Part shown: positions 19,795 to 31,139 of the stretch, piece after piece
Numbering within the stretch: position 1 is the first letter of the stretch
How the letters are laid out: every line of letters starts with the position of its first letter
Assembly: GCF_041296385.1 (NCBI RefSeq)
Contig: NW_027184083.1
Span: forward strand, 3,348,001-3,412,000
Direction: 5' to 3'
DNA from: Aphelocoma coerulescens
Lineage: Eukaryota; Chordata; Aves; Passeriformes; Corvidae
Length of the DNA: 64,000 bases
Translations under genes and position numbers: made by a program
Notes under the pieces: model-generated
What the model was told of the DNA's origin: nothing
Database searches by the model: none
What the model saw: only the letters and a program-made list of their open reading frames with translations

Positions 19795-20579
19795 ATGGGG
19801 AGCGCGCGCCCGCCCCGCGTTGGAGTGGTGAAGACAAAAAAGGGACGGGACGCGAGGGGGAGGGGAAACTTAGAGAGACCAAACTATCAGACACGACTTT
19901 AAAACCGGACTTGACTTCCTTTTCTGATGGTTCTTTCAGGTTGCAGCTGTTGACACCGTTCCACCTAAAGACCAAAGAGTGGCATACCGCACCGGTAAGC
20001 GCTGGTGGTGAGCTGTGGGCAGAAGACCAAGGCCCTGACAGATATGTCATTGTCGGAAATGTTGCCTGCACACCACAAGAGATCGAAGTCGCTCCGGGAC
20101 TAATGACATCCAGTCCCGAAGGACCTGTTCTCTTGCTGCACTGTGTCCACCCACCTCTTTTCCTGCCCAGAGGGCAGACAGTCGCCCAGGCTATCCCTGT
20201 AGAAAGGCCACACCCAACGGTGTGTGCCACACATGTCATAGGGACAGAGAAGCCTCGGGTAGGCTGCGAGATCAACAGAGGGGAGGAAGTCCTACACCTC
20301 AGAGGGCTTCTGGACACAGGGGCAGATGTGACGATCATTCCCACACGAGAATGGCCGGCACATTGGGAATTGCAGAACGTGGCTGGACACGTGCAAGGTG
20401 TTGGGGGCTTTCAATTGGCCAAACAGTCAAAGAGCATCGTGCAAATCAAGGGACTGAGCGGACAATTGGCAAACATACGTCCGTTCGTATTAGACTACAA
20501 GGAACCCCTCTTGGGGAGAGACCTCATGCAGCAGTGGGGAGTCACAATTGACCTACCTGACCCCCCGAAAAATTTTTGA
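19791..20579 (+). pseudogene. pro: U3 pro (protease), truncated by a nonsense codon
   Basis: Protease with its DTGA is complete, but the Trp codon after PPKNF is TGA (20577-20579). A 5-bp duplication (AGCCC, near 20632-20641) 55 bases downstream would break the frame anyway. This is the only unit with both lesions. Confidence 0.9.
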
Positions 20580-20629
20580 GTTGCGGCCACTGAAGAGCGC
20601 CCTACTCAAAAACTAAATTGGAAAACTGA

Positions 20630-23254
20630 TCAGCCCAGCCCATTTGGGTAGAGCAGTGGTCGCTCTATGGTGAGAAGTTGAAGGCGCTCGAGAAGCTCGT
20701 GGAGGAGCAACTTGAAAAGGGGAATATCGTGGAATCCAACAGCCCGTGGAATTCCCCTGTCTTTGTTATCAAAAAGCCTAACAAAGACAAATGGCGGCTC
20801 CTCCAGGACCTTCGTCAAATTAACAATGCTATTGAGGGCATGGGCTCTCTCCAACCAGGGATGCCATCCCCAACGATGCTCCCTCAAAATTGGAATCTGG
20901 CAGTAATCGACATTAAAGACTGCTTTTTCCAAATTCCCCTGCACCCTGACGATGCTCCGCGTTTTGCCTTCTCGATTCCTGTTATCAATCGAGAAGCCCC
21001 AAGGAAAAGATACCATTGGAAGGTGTTGCCACAGGGTATGAAGAACAGCCAGACCATCTGCCAATGGTATGTCTCTTCCTTGCTTGCCCCAGTTTGCGCA
21101 GCAGCAAATGAGGCCTTCATCTTCCATTATATGGATGATGTCCTCGTGTGTGCCCCCGACAATGACATGCTTGCCAGTGTGCTCGACCTGACAATCAATG
21201 CATTGGTTGCTGCAGGGTTCGAGCTCCAAGAGGAAAAGATTCAACGGATGCCACCTTGGAAGTACCTGGGCCTACAAATTACAAAGCGGACCATTGTGCC
21301 GCAAAAATTGGCTATCAATACCAACATCAAGACTCTGGCAGATGTCCACCAGCTGTGTGGGTCTTTAAATTGGGTGAGGCCGTGGCTGGGTCTGTCCACC
21401 GAAGACCTAGCCCCCCTTTTTGATTTACTAAAAGGGGGAGAGGAGCTTAGTTCTCCCCGGACACTCACCCCAGAGGCGCAAACAGCTCTGGAGAAGGTGC
21501 AACATCTAATGTCCACCAGGCAGGCAAGCAGGTGTAGGCCTGACTTGCCATTCAAATTCATCATCCTGGGTAATCTGCCACACTTGCACGGGGTTGTCTT
21601 CCAATGGGAAGACAACAAAAAGAAGAGCAAAAAGGACCAGGACCGGAGGGATCCCCTCTTAATTATAGAGTGGGTATTTCTCAGTCACCATCGGTCCAAG
21701 AGGATGACACAGCCACAAGAGCTGATGGCTGAACTGATCCGGAAGGCTAGGATCCGGATCAGAGAGTTATCAGGATGTGACTTCGACTGCATCCACGTGC
21801 CAATTAGGAAAAAAATGGGCCAAATTCCTAAGGCGATGTTGGAGAGTCTGCTTCAAGATTGTGAAGCATTGCAGTTTGCTCTGGAGGGCTACACAGGCCA
21901 AATTTCTTTGCATAGGCCAGCCCACAAAATATTCAATTCGGAAGTTCAATTCGAATTAAATATAATAAGTGTTCGGAGCAAGGAACCTCTAAAGGCCTTG
22001 ACAGTTTTTACTGACGCGTCCGGGGCGACTTGGAAAAACGCCCAAACTCAGCGGTGGGAGACTGACATCAAAGAGGTAGAAGGATCGCCTCAGGTTGCTG
22101 AGTTGGACGCAGTCGTCAGGGCTTTCGAAAGGTTCCCCGAACCCCTAAATTTGGTAACAGACTCTGCATATGTTGCAGGGGTAGTCTCCAGAGCCGAGCA
22201 CGCCATTTTGCGTGAAGTCTCCAACATGGCTTTGTATGAGTTGCTCTCAAAGTTAATAAATCTGGTCTCCCACCGAGAGCAACCATTTTACGTGATGCAC
22301 GTCAGGTCACACACGGACCTGCCCGGGTTCATCGCAGAAGGCAACAGGAGGGCAGATGCCCTCGCTGCGCCAGCTGCGATGGCCCCGACTCCAAACGTGT
22401 TTGAGCAGGCCAAAATCAGCCATCAGCTGTTCCATCAGAACACTCCTGCCCTAGTTCGTCGATTCAATCTAAAGCACGACCAGGCCAGGGCGATTGTGGC
22501 TGCATGTCCAGAATGCCACCAGCTAGCCCTTCCTGCCATTGGTACTGGCGCAAACCCCCGTGGACTTAACAGCTGCGAAGTGTGGCAGATGGACGTGACA
22601 CATGTTGCTTCATTCGGCAGAATGAAGTACGTACATGTGTCGGTTGATACCTTCTCGGGAGCAGTTTTTGCCTCTGCCCACACAGGGGAAAAGGCTAGCG
22701 ATGTCCAAAAGCACTTAGTGCAGGCAATCGCTACCCTGGGCATCCCCAAAGTCATCAAAACGGACAATGGCCCAGCGTATACGTCCAAGGAGTTCAGGAG
22801 CTTCCTGCAGCGATGGGGAATAGAACACAAGACTGGCATCCCCTATTCCCCGACAGGTCAAGCCATTGTAGAGAGGGCCCACCAAAACATCAAAAGAATG
22901 CTCCAGCGCCAGTGCTCCCCCAAAAAGCTAGAGTCACCTGCTGTCAGGCTCTCAAAGGCATTGTTCACCCTAAATTTCCTCGACTGTGCCTTTGAGAACC
23001 TGAACCCACCAATCGTGCGGCACTTTGGGCGGTCTCAGCAGTTGCAAATGAAAGAAAGGTCTCCGGTGATGGTTAAGGACCCGGAGACTAGGGAGATACA
23101 AGGGCCTTATGAACTAGTTACCTGGGGGAAAGGGTACGCATGTGTATCCACCCCCGAGGGCCCTAGGTGGATCCCATCAAAGTGGGTGAAACCGTGTATC
23201 TCCCAGACCGTCAGGAAGGGAGATCAAATACCCCCCAAGACCGGGGTAGGTTAG
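20630..23254 (+). pseudogene. pol: U3 pol (RT, RNase H, integrase), cut off from pro
   Basis: The frame is open from just after a TGA at 20627-20629 to TAG, 874 codons. RT YMDD, RNase H and integrase motifs are intact, but there is no start and no slippery heptamer in the short overlap with pro. Private substitutions ANEAFIF (for AKEAIIF) lie just before YMDD. Gln after LPQGMKNS is as in U1. Confidence 0.88.
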
Positions 23255-23340
23255 TCGTGTGCCTCTCTGAGCCCCGAGCCCCAAGTTTATCCCAGTTGTT
23301 ATCCCCAGTTTCAACCTCATTTTTCTAAGTTTTGTTTTAG

Positions 23341-23643
23341 TTTGGAGACATCGGAGATGGGTCCTGTGCCGTCAGCGGATGGGGATTATCCAGGTGGACT
23401 AGATCCATTCTCCGAACCGGACTGATCTTGTTTTTTATTCTCTTGGTTGTCATAATTATGTTCGGGCTGCTGAAAAAACTGCTAACCAACACGATTATGA
23501 GCTCATCCTCCCCTGCAGACATCAACCAAGCAGAGCTCCCCAAAGACTTTGAACTCGAGCCTATGGCCCAGGAGATGACATGGTTCGGGGACCTGTACCC
23601 GGACTCAGAGTACTGTCCCCAAGCCGAATTCATGTCATCTTAA
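23341..23643 (+). pseudogene. env: U3 env remnant (membrane anchor and tail)
   Basis: Thr-type tail, no solo LTR downstream, polypurine tract immediately after the TAA and A-rich linker. Confidence 0.6.
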
Positions 23644-23662
23644 AAAACAAAAAAGGAGGAGA

Positions 23663-24281
23663 TGTGGGAGTGTGTTTGTTTAGTTCAGTCCAGGTCTCCC
23701 CTCTATGTTCCTTAAGTTTGGTGTACCCCAGTTGGCGCCCCCCGTATTTTATTAAAGTCACCCTATATGACAGTTTTGTCTCCTCCCAGGACCCTGTCTG
23801 TCACTCTGGCACCCCTCCCAGGCTTCTGGAAAGTTCTAGCCAGGGGACCAGGTGACTGGTCCTGGGAAAGAAGTCCCTCCCTTCCCCTGTTACAGTTGGT
23901 TCCCTTATGTGTCCCTCGTTGTGTTTGCCGCACCCTTCTCTTCCCTGGTTGGTTACTCTGTACTCCCCCGCCTTGTCTCCCCCCCCCCCCCCCCCCCCCC
24001 CCCCATAAAATCCCCTGCACGAGATCGGCAGGTGCGCTGAGTTGGGCACCCCCTGGTGGTTGAGGTCCCCCCCGTTCGGAGGACCAATAAACTTTCTGGA
24101 TTTAACCCAACTCTGAGCCTGCCTCCTTTCCTCCACCGTCTGCCTTTATTGCCGCGGTCCCTTGGAAGGACCCACGAGCCAGACCTCTGATCCCTCCGAT
24201 ATCAGAGGCTGGCCCCTGCAGCCTGCTGTGTCCCGAGCTGACCGGGCTGAGAGGGAACTGTTCCTAGGGGACACAAAGGCA
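23663..24281 (+). mobile_element. LTR4, shared by U3 and U4
   Basis: C run of 26 (23979-24004). CAGGGGACC variant as in LTR3, so it is closest to that copy apart from run length. Confidence 0.9.
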
Positions 24282-24805
24282 GCTTGGCGCCCAAGCGTGG
24301 GGCTTCCCGTTCCATCGGACCCCACGGAAGGGGCGTCCTCGGCAAAGGCAGCTTGGCGCCCGGGCATGGGGCCCCGCTTCCGTCGGACCCCACGGAAGGG
24401 ACTGATTGTTTCCGCAAGTGCGTCATCGGGACGTCAAGCTACCCCAGCTGCAGCACGCTCCGTTTTAGTTAGCTGCGCTCCTGGGGGTGAGGACGGTAGC
24501 TTCGCCGTGCCTGCGAAGTCGTTCTCGGCAGAGGAACCGGCCGCCTGGAGCTAACCTGGACTCCAGTCAGGTAAGTATTTTTCCCCGGGGCGGGAAAAAC
24601 TTGCCTCAAAGCCGGTAAAGGCTTTCGGAGGGACCAGTGTCCCCGGCTCTTGAAGAGCCGAACGCAGGACGGTCCCCGGCTCTCGAAGAGCCGAACATAG
24701 GCTGCGCAGCCCCGGAACAAGCGCGGTTAGCTTGTCTCCGGTTGGTTTTTGGGAAAACCGGCCTTCCAGGCTTGAAGTTTAGCTCCAGACGCTGTGCTGT
24801 TGGCT
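24282..24805 (+). other. U4 5' leader
   Basis: PBS at 24285-24303, donor GT at 24571. It shares with U5 a private G-to-C change (GTTTCCGCAAG) at about 24413 that replaces Gly by Arg in the overlapping small frame but leaves the uORF protein unchanged. Confidence 0.78.
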
Positions 24806-26662
24806 ATGGGCGCTGCGCTCTCCACAGCACAGAAGGGGGTATTTCTCCAAGTTGCGGGACTCCTTGAGGGTGGGGGGATAAGTTTTTCAAAGGGATGTTT
24901 AAAACGATTTATTCGGTGGCTGTTTCTGCACTTCCCTCAGTGCTCTCAGGATACGGTTTTGACCGTTCCCTTTTGGAATGCCGCGGGAGAAAAACTGGCG
25001 CGATCTAATTCTGCCAAAGAGAAAGATTTCTCCTTTCTGTACTTGCAAATTAGATTGGCGTTAGCTAAAAAAAGGGAGAGGGAAGGACGAACAACCCCGA
25101 ATTCCCCAGTTGTTACCCCTAACCCGTCTCCCGAACCCGTGTCCCCTCAAACGGGCATGCTGAGGAGAGCAACCCGCGATGCGCAGGGCTGCCACCGTCT
25201 CCCTGGCTCTCCTCGGGATCCCCGGAGTCCCCGCTCAGACAGTCCCGGCCAGACTGCCCGAGGCTTATCCTGTTCCCCGGCTTCCCCAGTTGTTAGACCC
25301 CGAGTTCGGTTTGGCTATCCAGAGAGTTTAGAAAATGCCCTCCCTGCCCGAGGAGGACAAGATGGCGGGCGCCACGTAGCAGAAACCCCCTCTTGCTTTT
25401 CCCCGCGCTTTTCCACCCGAAATCCCTTTCTCCCGAGTCCCAACCCCTTTCTCCCCGACCCCTCCTACTCCCAAGCTGGTTCCACACCTCTTACCCCTCC
25501 TACCTGTCACCAGTGCGCGCCCCCGTGCTCCGCCCCCAGAAATCGCGGTTCCATGCCCGGCTGCCACCCACTTCCTGCTTCCGGTTCCCACGCCTGTCCT
25601 TCCGGTTCCCACGGTGTCTGGCCGGAAGGGGGGGGGGGGCCCGAGGACCGGAACCCGGAACTGGATCCCATTCCCTCGGCCGCTCCGGTTTTTTATCAGA
25701 GGTCCCGGAGAGGAGGAACAACCCATGTCAGCTGGGAACCACTCTCACACCAAACAATAAAGGAACTCTGCAAGGCACAGAAGGAGTTTGGGAGAGAAAG
25801 CGAATATTTTCGTGGCCTCTTAAAGGCAAGTCTCTCCGGAGCAGTAATGACACCTTTCGATCTGCGTCAGCTTTTCTCATGCCTTCTTTCCTCGGCAGAG
25901 TTTCTGCTCTGGAAGGCAGCGTGGGAAAGGGAGCTCCGCAGACTCCTTCCAGCGCTCTTGCAAGGTTCTGATACGGCCGTTGATGCCGACAATAAGGAAT
26001 TCACATTGGACCATCTAAGCGGCGAAGCAGATTGGGCTTTGGCGCCGAAGCAAGCTCAAGGCTTGCCTTTGGAGGTTCTGCAACAGGTCAAGGAAGCGGC
26101 CAGTAAGGCATTCCTTGGTCTGAGGCCTGATGTGCCCATAGAATCCTACTCGCAGGTCCAGCAGCAACCCACTGAGTCATTCCTAAAGTTTGTGGAGAGA
26201 CTAACCCGAGCTGTAGAGTTGCAGGTCAAGCAGCCGGCGGCCAGGGAAGAGGTCATCGCAGAGATGGCTATGGTGAATGCCAACCCTCAATGCAAGGCAG
26301 CCATCCTGAGCCTCCCCCTGGACCCCCCGCCAACCATACAGGATATGTTGGAAGTTTGTGCTGCGAAGGCACCACACCTGCAACCTACCAGCTCAGAGAG
26401 ACAGCGGCCCAGAGGAACGGCCTCAGTGGGAACAGCAACGCATCGCCCTGCAGCGGACCAGAGGAGGACCACGGGCCTGAACACCAAACCACCTCCAACT
26501 GCAAACGGCCGAAAGCGAGCCCCGCCGGCCAGGAACACCTGCTTCCTATGTGACCGGCCTGGACATTGGACAAGGGACTGCCCGCTCAAGTGGCAGTTCC
26601 AGCAATTTAAAAAGGAACATGAACCTGGGGGACAGGAGGGCCAACTGCAACAAAAAAACTGA
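24806..26662 (+). CDS. gag: U4 Gag polyprotein, full length (618 residues)
   Basis: Gag builds the particle core at the membrane. Residues 1-2 are Met-Gly with Ser-6, a myristoylation signal. Matrix covers roughly 1-100 with a basic patch (KKRERE, about 88-93). A proline-rich linker (100-290) contains YPESL at 171-175, a candidate ALIX-binding late motif, and a repeated NPFLP. Capsid runs about 300-530, with MTPFDLRQLF near 348 and the major homology region (QxxxESFxxFxxRL type) near 450-466. Nucleocapsid has a single CX2CX4HX4C zinc knuckle at 579-592; class II viruses usually have two. Twelve Gs (25628-25639) keep the whole in frame. The stop follows the slippery A AAA AAC. Confidence 0.93.
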   Translation: MGAALSTAQKGVFLQVAGLLEGGGISFSKGCLKRFIRWLFLHFPQCSQDTVLTVPFWNAAGEKLARSNSAKEKDFSFLYLQIRLALAKKREREGRTTPNSPVVTPNPSPEPVSPQTGMLRRATRDAQGCHRLPGSPRDPRSPRSDSPGQTARGLSCSPASPVVRPRVRFGYPESLENALPARGGQDGGRHVAETPSCFSPRFSTRNPFLPSPNPFLPDPSYSQAGSTPLTPPTCHQCAPPCSAPRNRGSMPGCHPLPASGSHACPSGSHGVWPEGGGGPEDRNPELDPIPSAAPVFYQRSRRGGTTHVSWEPLSHQTIKELCKAQKEFGRESEYFRGLLKASLSGAVMTPFDLRQLFSCLLSSAEFLLWKAAWERELRRLLPALLQGSDTAVDADNKEFTLDHLSGEADWALAPKQAQGLPLEVLQQVKEAASKAFLGLRPDVPIESYSQVQQQPTESFLKFVERLTRAVELQVKQPAAREEVIAEMAMVNANPQCKAAILSLPLDPPPTIQDMLEVCAAKAPHLQPTSSERQRPRGTASVGTATHRPAADQRRTTGLNTKPPPTANGRKRAPPARNTCFLCDRPGHWTRDCPLKWQFQQFKKEHEPGGQEGQLQQKN

Positions 26663-29600
26663 ATGGGGAGCGCGCGCCCGCCCCGCGTTGGAGTGGTGAA
26701 GACAAAAAAGGGACGGGACGCGAGGGGGAGGGGAAACTTAGAGAGACCAAACTATCAGACACGACTTTAAAACCGGACTTGACTTCCTTTTCTGATGGTT
26801 CTTTCAGGTTGCAGCTGTTGACACCGTTCCACCTAAAGACCAAAGAGTGGCATACCGCACCGGTAAGCGCTGGTGGTGAGCTGTGGGCAGAAGACCAAGG
26901 CCCTGACAGATATGTCATTGTCGGAAATGTTGCCTGCACACCACAAGAGATCGAAGTCGCTCCGGGACTAATGACATCCAGTCCCGAAGGACCTGTTCTC
27001 TTGCTGCACTGTGTCCACCCACCTCTTTTCCTGCCCAGAGGGCAGACAGTCGCCCAGGCTATACCTGTAGAAAGGCCACACCCAACGGTGTGTGCCACAC
27101 ATGTCATAGGGACAGAGAAGCCTCGGGTAGGCTGCGAGATCAACAGAGGGGAGGAAGTCCTACACCTCAGAGGGCTTCTGGACACAGGGGCAGATGTGAC
27201 GATCATTCCCACACGAGAATGGCCGGCACATTGGGAATTGCAGAACGTGGCTGGACACGTGCAAGGTGTTGGGGGCATTCAATTGGCCAAACAGTCAAAG
27301 AGCATCGTGCAAATCAAGGGACTGAGCGGACAATTGGCAAACATACGTCCGTTCGTATTAGACTACAAGGAACCCCTCTTGGGGAGAGACCTCATGCAGC
27401 AGTGGGGAGTCACAATTGACCTACCTGACCCCCGGAAAAATTTTTGGGCTGCGGCCACTGAAGAGCGCCCTACTCAAAAACTAAATTGGAAAACTGATCA
27501 GCCCATTTGGGTAGAGCAGTGGTCGCTCTATGGTGAGAAGTTGAAGGCGCTCGAGAAGCTCGTGGAGGAGCAACTTGAAAAGGGGAATATCGTGGAATCC
27601 AACAGCCCGTGGAATTCCCCTGTCTTTGTTATCAAAAAGCCTAACAAAGACAAATGGCGGCTCCTCCAGGACCTTCGTCAAATTAACAATGCTATTGAGG
27701 GCATGGGCTCTCTCCAACCAGGGATGCCATCCCCAACGATGCTCCCTCAAAATTGGAATCTGGCAGTAATTGACATTAAAGACTGCTTTTTCCAAATTCC
27801 CCTGCACCCTGACGATGCCCCGCGTTTTGCCTTCTCGATTCCTGTTATCAATCGAGAAGCCCCAAGGAAAAGATACCATTGGAAGGTGTTGCCACAGGGT
27901 ATGAAGAACAGCCCGACCATCTGCCAATGGTATGTCTCTTCCTTGCTTGCCCCAGTTCGCGCAGCAGCAAAAGAGGCCATCATCTTCCATTATATGGATG
28001 ATGTCCTCGTGTGTGCCCCCGACAATGACATGCTTGCCAGTGTGCTCGACCTGACAATCAATGCATTGGTTGCTGCAGGGTTCGAGCTCCAAGAGGAAAA
28101 GATTCAACGGATGCCACCTTGGAAGTACCTGGGCCTACAAATTACAAAGCGGACCATTGTGCCGCAAAAATTGGCTATCAATACCAACATCAAGACTCTG
28201 GCAGATGTCCACCAGCTGTGTGGGTCTTTAAATTGGGTGAGGCCGTGGCTGGGTCTGTCCACCGAAGACCTAGCCCCCCTTTTTGATTTACTAAAAGGGG
28301 GAGAGGAGCTTAGTTCTCCCCGGACACTCACCCCAGAGGCGCAAACAGCTCTGGAGAAGGTGCAACATCTAATGTCCACCAGGCAGGCAAGCAGGTGTAG
28401 GCCTGACTTGCCATTCAAATTCATCATCCTGGGTAATCTGCCACACTTGCACGGGGTTGTCTTCCAATGGGAAGACAACAAAAAGAAGAGCAAAAAGGAC
28501 CAGGACCGGAGGGATCCCCTCTTAATTATAGAGTGGGTATTTCTCAGTCACCATCGGTCCAAGAGGATGACACAGCCACAAGAGCTGATGGCTGAACTGA
28601 TCCGGAAGGCTAGGATCCGGATCAGAGAGTTATCAGGATGTGACTTCGACTGCATCCACGTGCCAAATAGGAAAAAAATGGGCCAAATTCCTAAGGCGAT
28701 GTTGGAGAGTCTGCTTCAAGATTGTGAAGCATTGCAGTTTGCTCTGGAGGGCTACACAGGCCAAATTTCTTTGCATAGGCCAGCCCACAAAATATTCAAT
28801 TCGGAAGTTCAATTCGAATTAAATATAATAAGTGTTCGGAGCAAGGAACCTCTAAAGGCCTTGACAGTTTTTACTGACGCGTCCGGGGCGACTTGGAAAA
28901 ACGCCCAAACTCAGCGGTGGGAGACTGACATCAAAGAGGTAGAAGGATCGCCTCAGGTTGCTGAGTTGGACGCAGTCGTCAGGGCTTTCAAAAGGTTCCC
29001 CGAACCCCTAAATTTGGTAACAGACTCTGCATATGTTGCAGGGGTAGTCTCCAGAGCCGAGCACGCCATTTTGCGTGAAGTCTCCAACATGGCTTTGTAT
29101 GAGTTGCTCTCAAAGTTAATAAATCTGGTCTCCCACCGAGAGCAACCATTTTACGTGATGCACGTCAGGTCACACACGGACCTGCCCGGGTTCATCGCAG
29201 AAGGCAACAGGAGGGCAGATGCCCTCGCTGCGCCAGCTGCGATGGCCCCGACTCCAAACGTGTTTGAGCAGGCCAAAATCAGCCATCAGCTGTTCCATCA
29301 GAACACTCCTGCCCTAGTTCGTCGATTCAATCTAAAGCACGACCAGGCCAGGGCGATTGTGGCTGCATGTCCAGAATGCCACCAGCTAGCCCTTCCTGCC
29401 ATTGGTACTGGCGCAAACCCCCGTGGACTTAACAGCTGCGAAGTGTGGCAGATGGACGTGACACATGTTGCTTCATTCGGCAGAATGAAGTACGTACATG
29501 TGTCGGTTGATACCTTCTCGGGAGCAGTTTTTGCCTCTGCCCACACAGGGGAAAAGGCTAGCGATGTCCAAAAGCACTTAGTGCAGGCAATCGCTACCCT

Positions 29601-30117
29601 GGGCATCCCCAAAGTCATCAAAACGGACAATGGCCCAGCGTATACGTCCAAGGAGTTCAGGAGCTTCCTGCAGCGATGGGGAATAGAACACAAGACTGGC
29701 ATCCCCTATTCCCCGACAGGTCAAGCCATTGTAGAGAGGGCCCACCAAAACATCAAAAGAATGCTCCAGCGCCAGTGCTCCCCCAAAAAGCTAGAGTCAC
29801 CTGCTGTCAGGCTCTCAAAGGCATTGTTCACCCTAAATTTCCTCGACTGTGCCTTTGAGAACCTGAACCCACCAATCGTGCGGCACTTTGGGCGGTCTCA
29901 GCAGTTGCAAATGAAAGAAAGGTCTCCGGTGATGGTTAAGGACCCGGAGACTAGGGAGATACAAGGGCCTTATGAACTAGTTACCTGGGGGAAAGGGTAC
30001 GCATGTGTATCCACCCCCGAGGGCCCTAGGTGGATCCCATCAAAGTGGGTGAAACCGTGTATCTCCCAGACCGTCAGGAAGGGAGATCAAATACCCCCCA
30101 AGACCGGGGTAGGTTAG
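26659..30117 (+). CDS. pro-pol: U4 Pro-Pol polyprotein, uninterrupted
   Basis: The slippery site is at 26653-26659. This copy has the consensus Pro after LPQGMKNS, unlike U1, U2, U3 and U6. Private or rare changes are DPRKNF after protease (with U5), HVPNRKK in the connection (shared only with U8) and FKRFPEP in RNase H, where the other units have FERF. All catalytic residues are present. With Gag also open, U4 is one of two units with both long frames. Confidence 0.95.
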   Translation: MNGERAPAPRWSGEDKKGTGREGEGKLRETKLSDTTLKPDLTSFSDGSFRLQLLTPFHLKTKEWHTAPVSAGGELWAEDQGPDRYVIVGNVACTPQEIEVAPGLMTSSPEGPVLLLHCVHPPLFLPRGQTVAQAIPVERPHPTVCATHVIGTEKPRVGCEINRGEEVLHLRGLLDTGADVTIIPTREWPAHWELQNVAGHVQGVGGIQLAKQSKSIVQIKGLSGQLANIRPFVLDYKEPLLGRDLMQQWGVTIDLPDPRKNFWAAATEERPTQKLNWKTDQPIWVEQWSLYGEKLKALEKLVEEQLEKGNIVESNSPWNSPVFVIKKPNKDKWRLLQDLRQINNAIEGMGSLQPGMPSPTMLPQNWNLAVIDIKDCFFQIPLHPDDAPRFAFSIPVINREAPRKRYHWKVLPQGMKNSPTICQWYVSSLLAPVRAAAKEAIIFHYMDDVLVCAPDNDMLASVLDLTINALVAAGFELQEEKIQRMPPWKYLGLQITKRTIVPQKLAINTNIKTLADVHQLCGSLNWVRPWLGLSTEDLAPLFDLLKGGEELSSPRTLTPEAQTALEKVQHLMSTRQASRCRPDLPFKFIILGNLPHLHGVVFQWEDNKKKSKKDQDRRDPLLIIEWVFLSHHRSKRMTQPQELMAELIRKARIRIRELSGCDFDCIHVPNRKKMGQIPKAMLESLLQDCEALQFALEGYTGQISLHRPAHKIFNSEVQFELNIISVRSKEPLKALTVFTDASGATWKNAQTQRWETDIKEVEGSPQVAELDAVVRAFKRFPEPLNLVTDSAYVAGVVSRAEHAILREVSNMALYELLSKLINLVSHREQPFYVMHVRSHTDLPGFIAEGNRRADALAAPAAMAPTPNVFEQAKISHQLFHQNTPALVRRFNLKHDQARAIVAACPECHQLALPAIGTGANPRGLNSCEVWQMDVTHVASFGRMKYVHVSVDTFSGAVFASAHTGEKASDVQKHLVQAIATLGIPKVIKTDNGPAYTSKEFRSFLQRWGIEHKTGIPYSPTGQAIVERAHQNIKRMLQRQCSPKKLESPAVRLSKALFTLNFLDCAFENLNPPIVRHFGRSQQLQMKERSPVMVKDPETREIQGPYELVTWGKGYACVSTPEGPRWIPSKWVKPCISQTVRKGDQIPPKTGVG

Positions 30118-30203
30118 TCGTGTGCCTCTCTGAGCCCCGAGCCCCAAGTTTATCCCAGTTGTTATCCCCAGTTTCAACCTCATTTTTCTAAGTTTTGTTT
30201 TAG

Positions 30204-30506
30204 TTTGGAGACATCGGAGATGGGTCCTGTGCCGTCAGCGGATGGGGATTATCCAGGTGGACTAGATCCATTCTCCGAACCGGACTGATCTTGTTTTTTA
30301 TTCTCTTGGTTGTCATAATTATGTTCGGGCTGCTGAAAAAACTGCTAACCAACACGATTATGAGCTCATCCTCCCCTGCAGACATCAACCAAGCAGAGCT
30401 CCCCAAAGACTTTGAACTCGAGCCTATGGCCCAGGAGATGACATGGTTCGGGGACCTGTACCCGGACTCAGAGTACTGTCCCCAAGCCGAATTCATGTCA
30501 TCTTAA
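30204..30506 (+). pseudogene. env: U4 env remnant (membrane anchor and tail)
   Basis: Thr-type tail; empty solo-LTR site downstream. Even this best-preserved unit has no Env surface subunit. Confidence 0.6.
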
Positions 30507-30525
30507 AAAACAAAAAAGGAGGAGA

Positions 30526-31139
30526 TGTGGGAGTGTGTTTGTTTAGTTCAGTCCAGGTCTCCCCTCTATGTTCCTTAAGTTTGGTGTACCCCAGTTGGCG
30601 CCCCCCGTATTTTATTAAAGTCACCCTATATGACAGTTTTGTCTCCTCCCAGGACCCTGTCTGTCACTCTGGCACCCCTCCCAGGCTTCTGGAAAGTTCT
30701 AGCCAGGGGGCCAGGTGACTGGTCCTGGGAAAGAAGTCCCTCCCTTCCCCTGTTACAGTTGGTTCCCTTATGTGTCCCTCGTTGTGTTTGCCGCACCCTT
30801 CTCTTCCCTGGTTGGTTACTCTGTACTCCCCCGCCTTGTCTCCCCCCCCCCCCCCCCCCCCCATAAAATCCCCTGCACGAGATCGGCAGGTGCGCTGAGT
30901 TGGGCACCCCCTGGTGGTTGAGGTCCCCCCCGTTCGGAGGACCAATAAACTTTCTGGATTTAACCCAACTCTGAGCCTGCCTCCTTTCCTCCACCGTCTG
31001 CCTTTATTGCCGCGGTCCCTTGGAAGGACCCACGAGCCAGACCTCTGATCCCTCCGATATCAGAGGCTGGCCCCTGCAGCCTGCTGTGTCCCGAGCTGAC
31101 CGGGCTGAGAGGGAACTGTTCCTAGGGGACACAAAGGCA
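30526..31139 (+). mobile_element. LTR5, shared by U4 and U5
   Basis: C run of 21 (30842-30862). It lacks the CAGGGGACC variant of L3 and L4, having CAGGGGGCC, but keeps ATTAAAGTC and GTCTGCC. Confidence 0.9.

Noticed and set aside
26607..27278. Antisense open frame of 223 codons opposite pro (and similar 134-208 codon antisense frames opposite pol in each unit)
   Set aside because: Composition mirrors the codon bias of the sense gene, its length changes between units with single sense-strand substitutions, and there is no recognisable domain. Treated as shadow frames, not an antisense gene such as those of deltaretroviruses.
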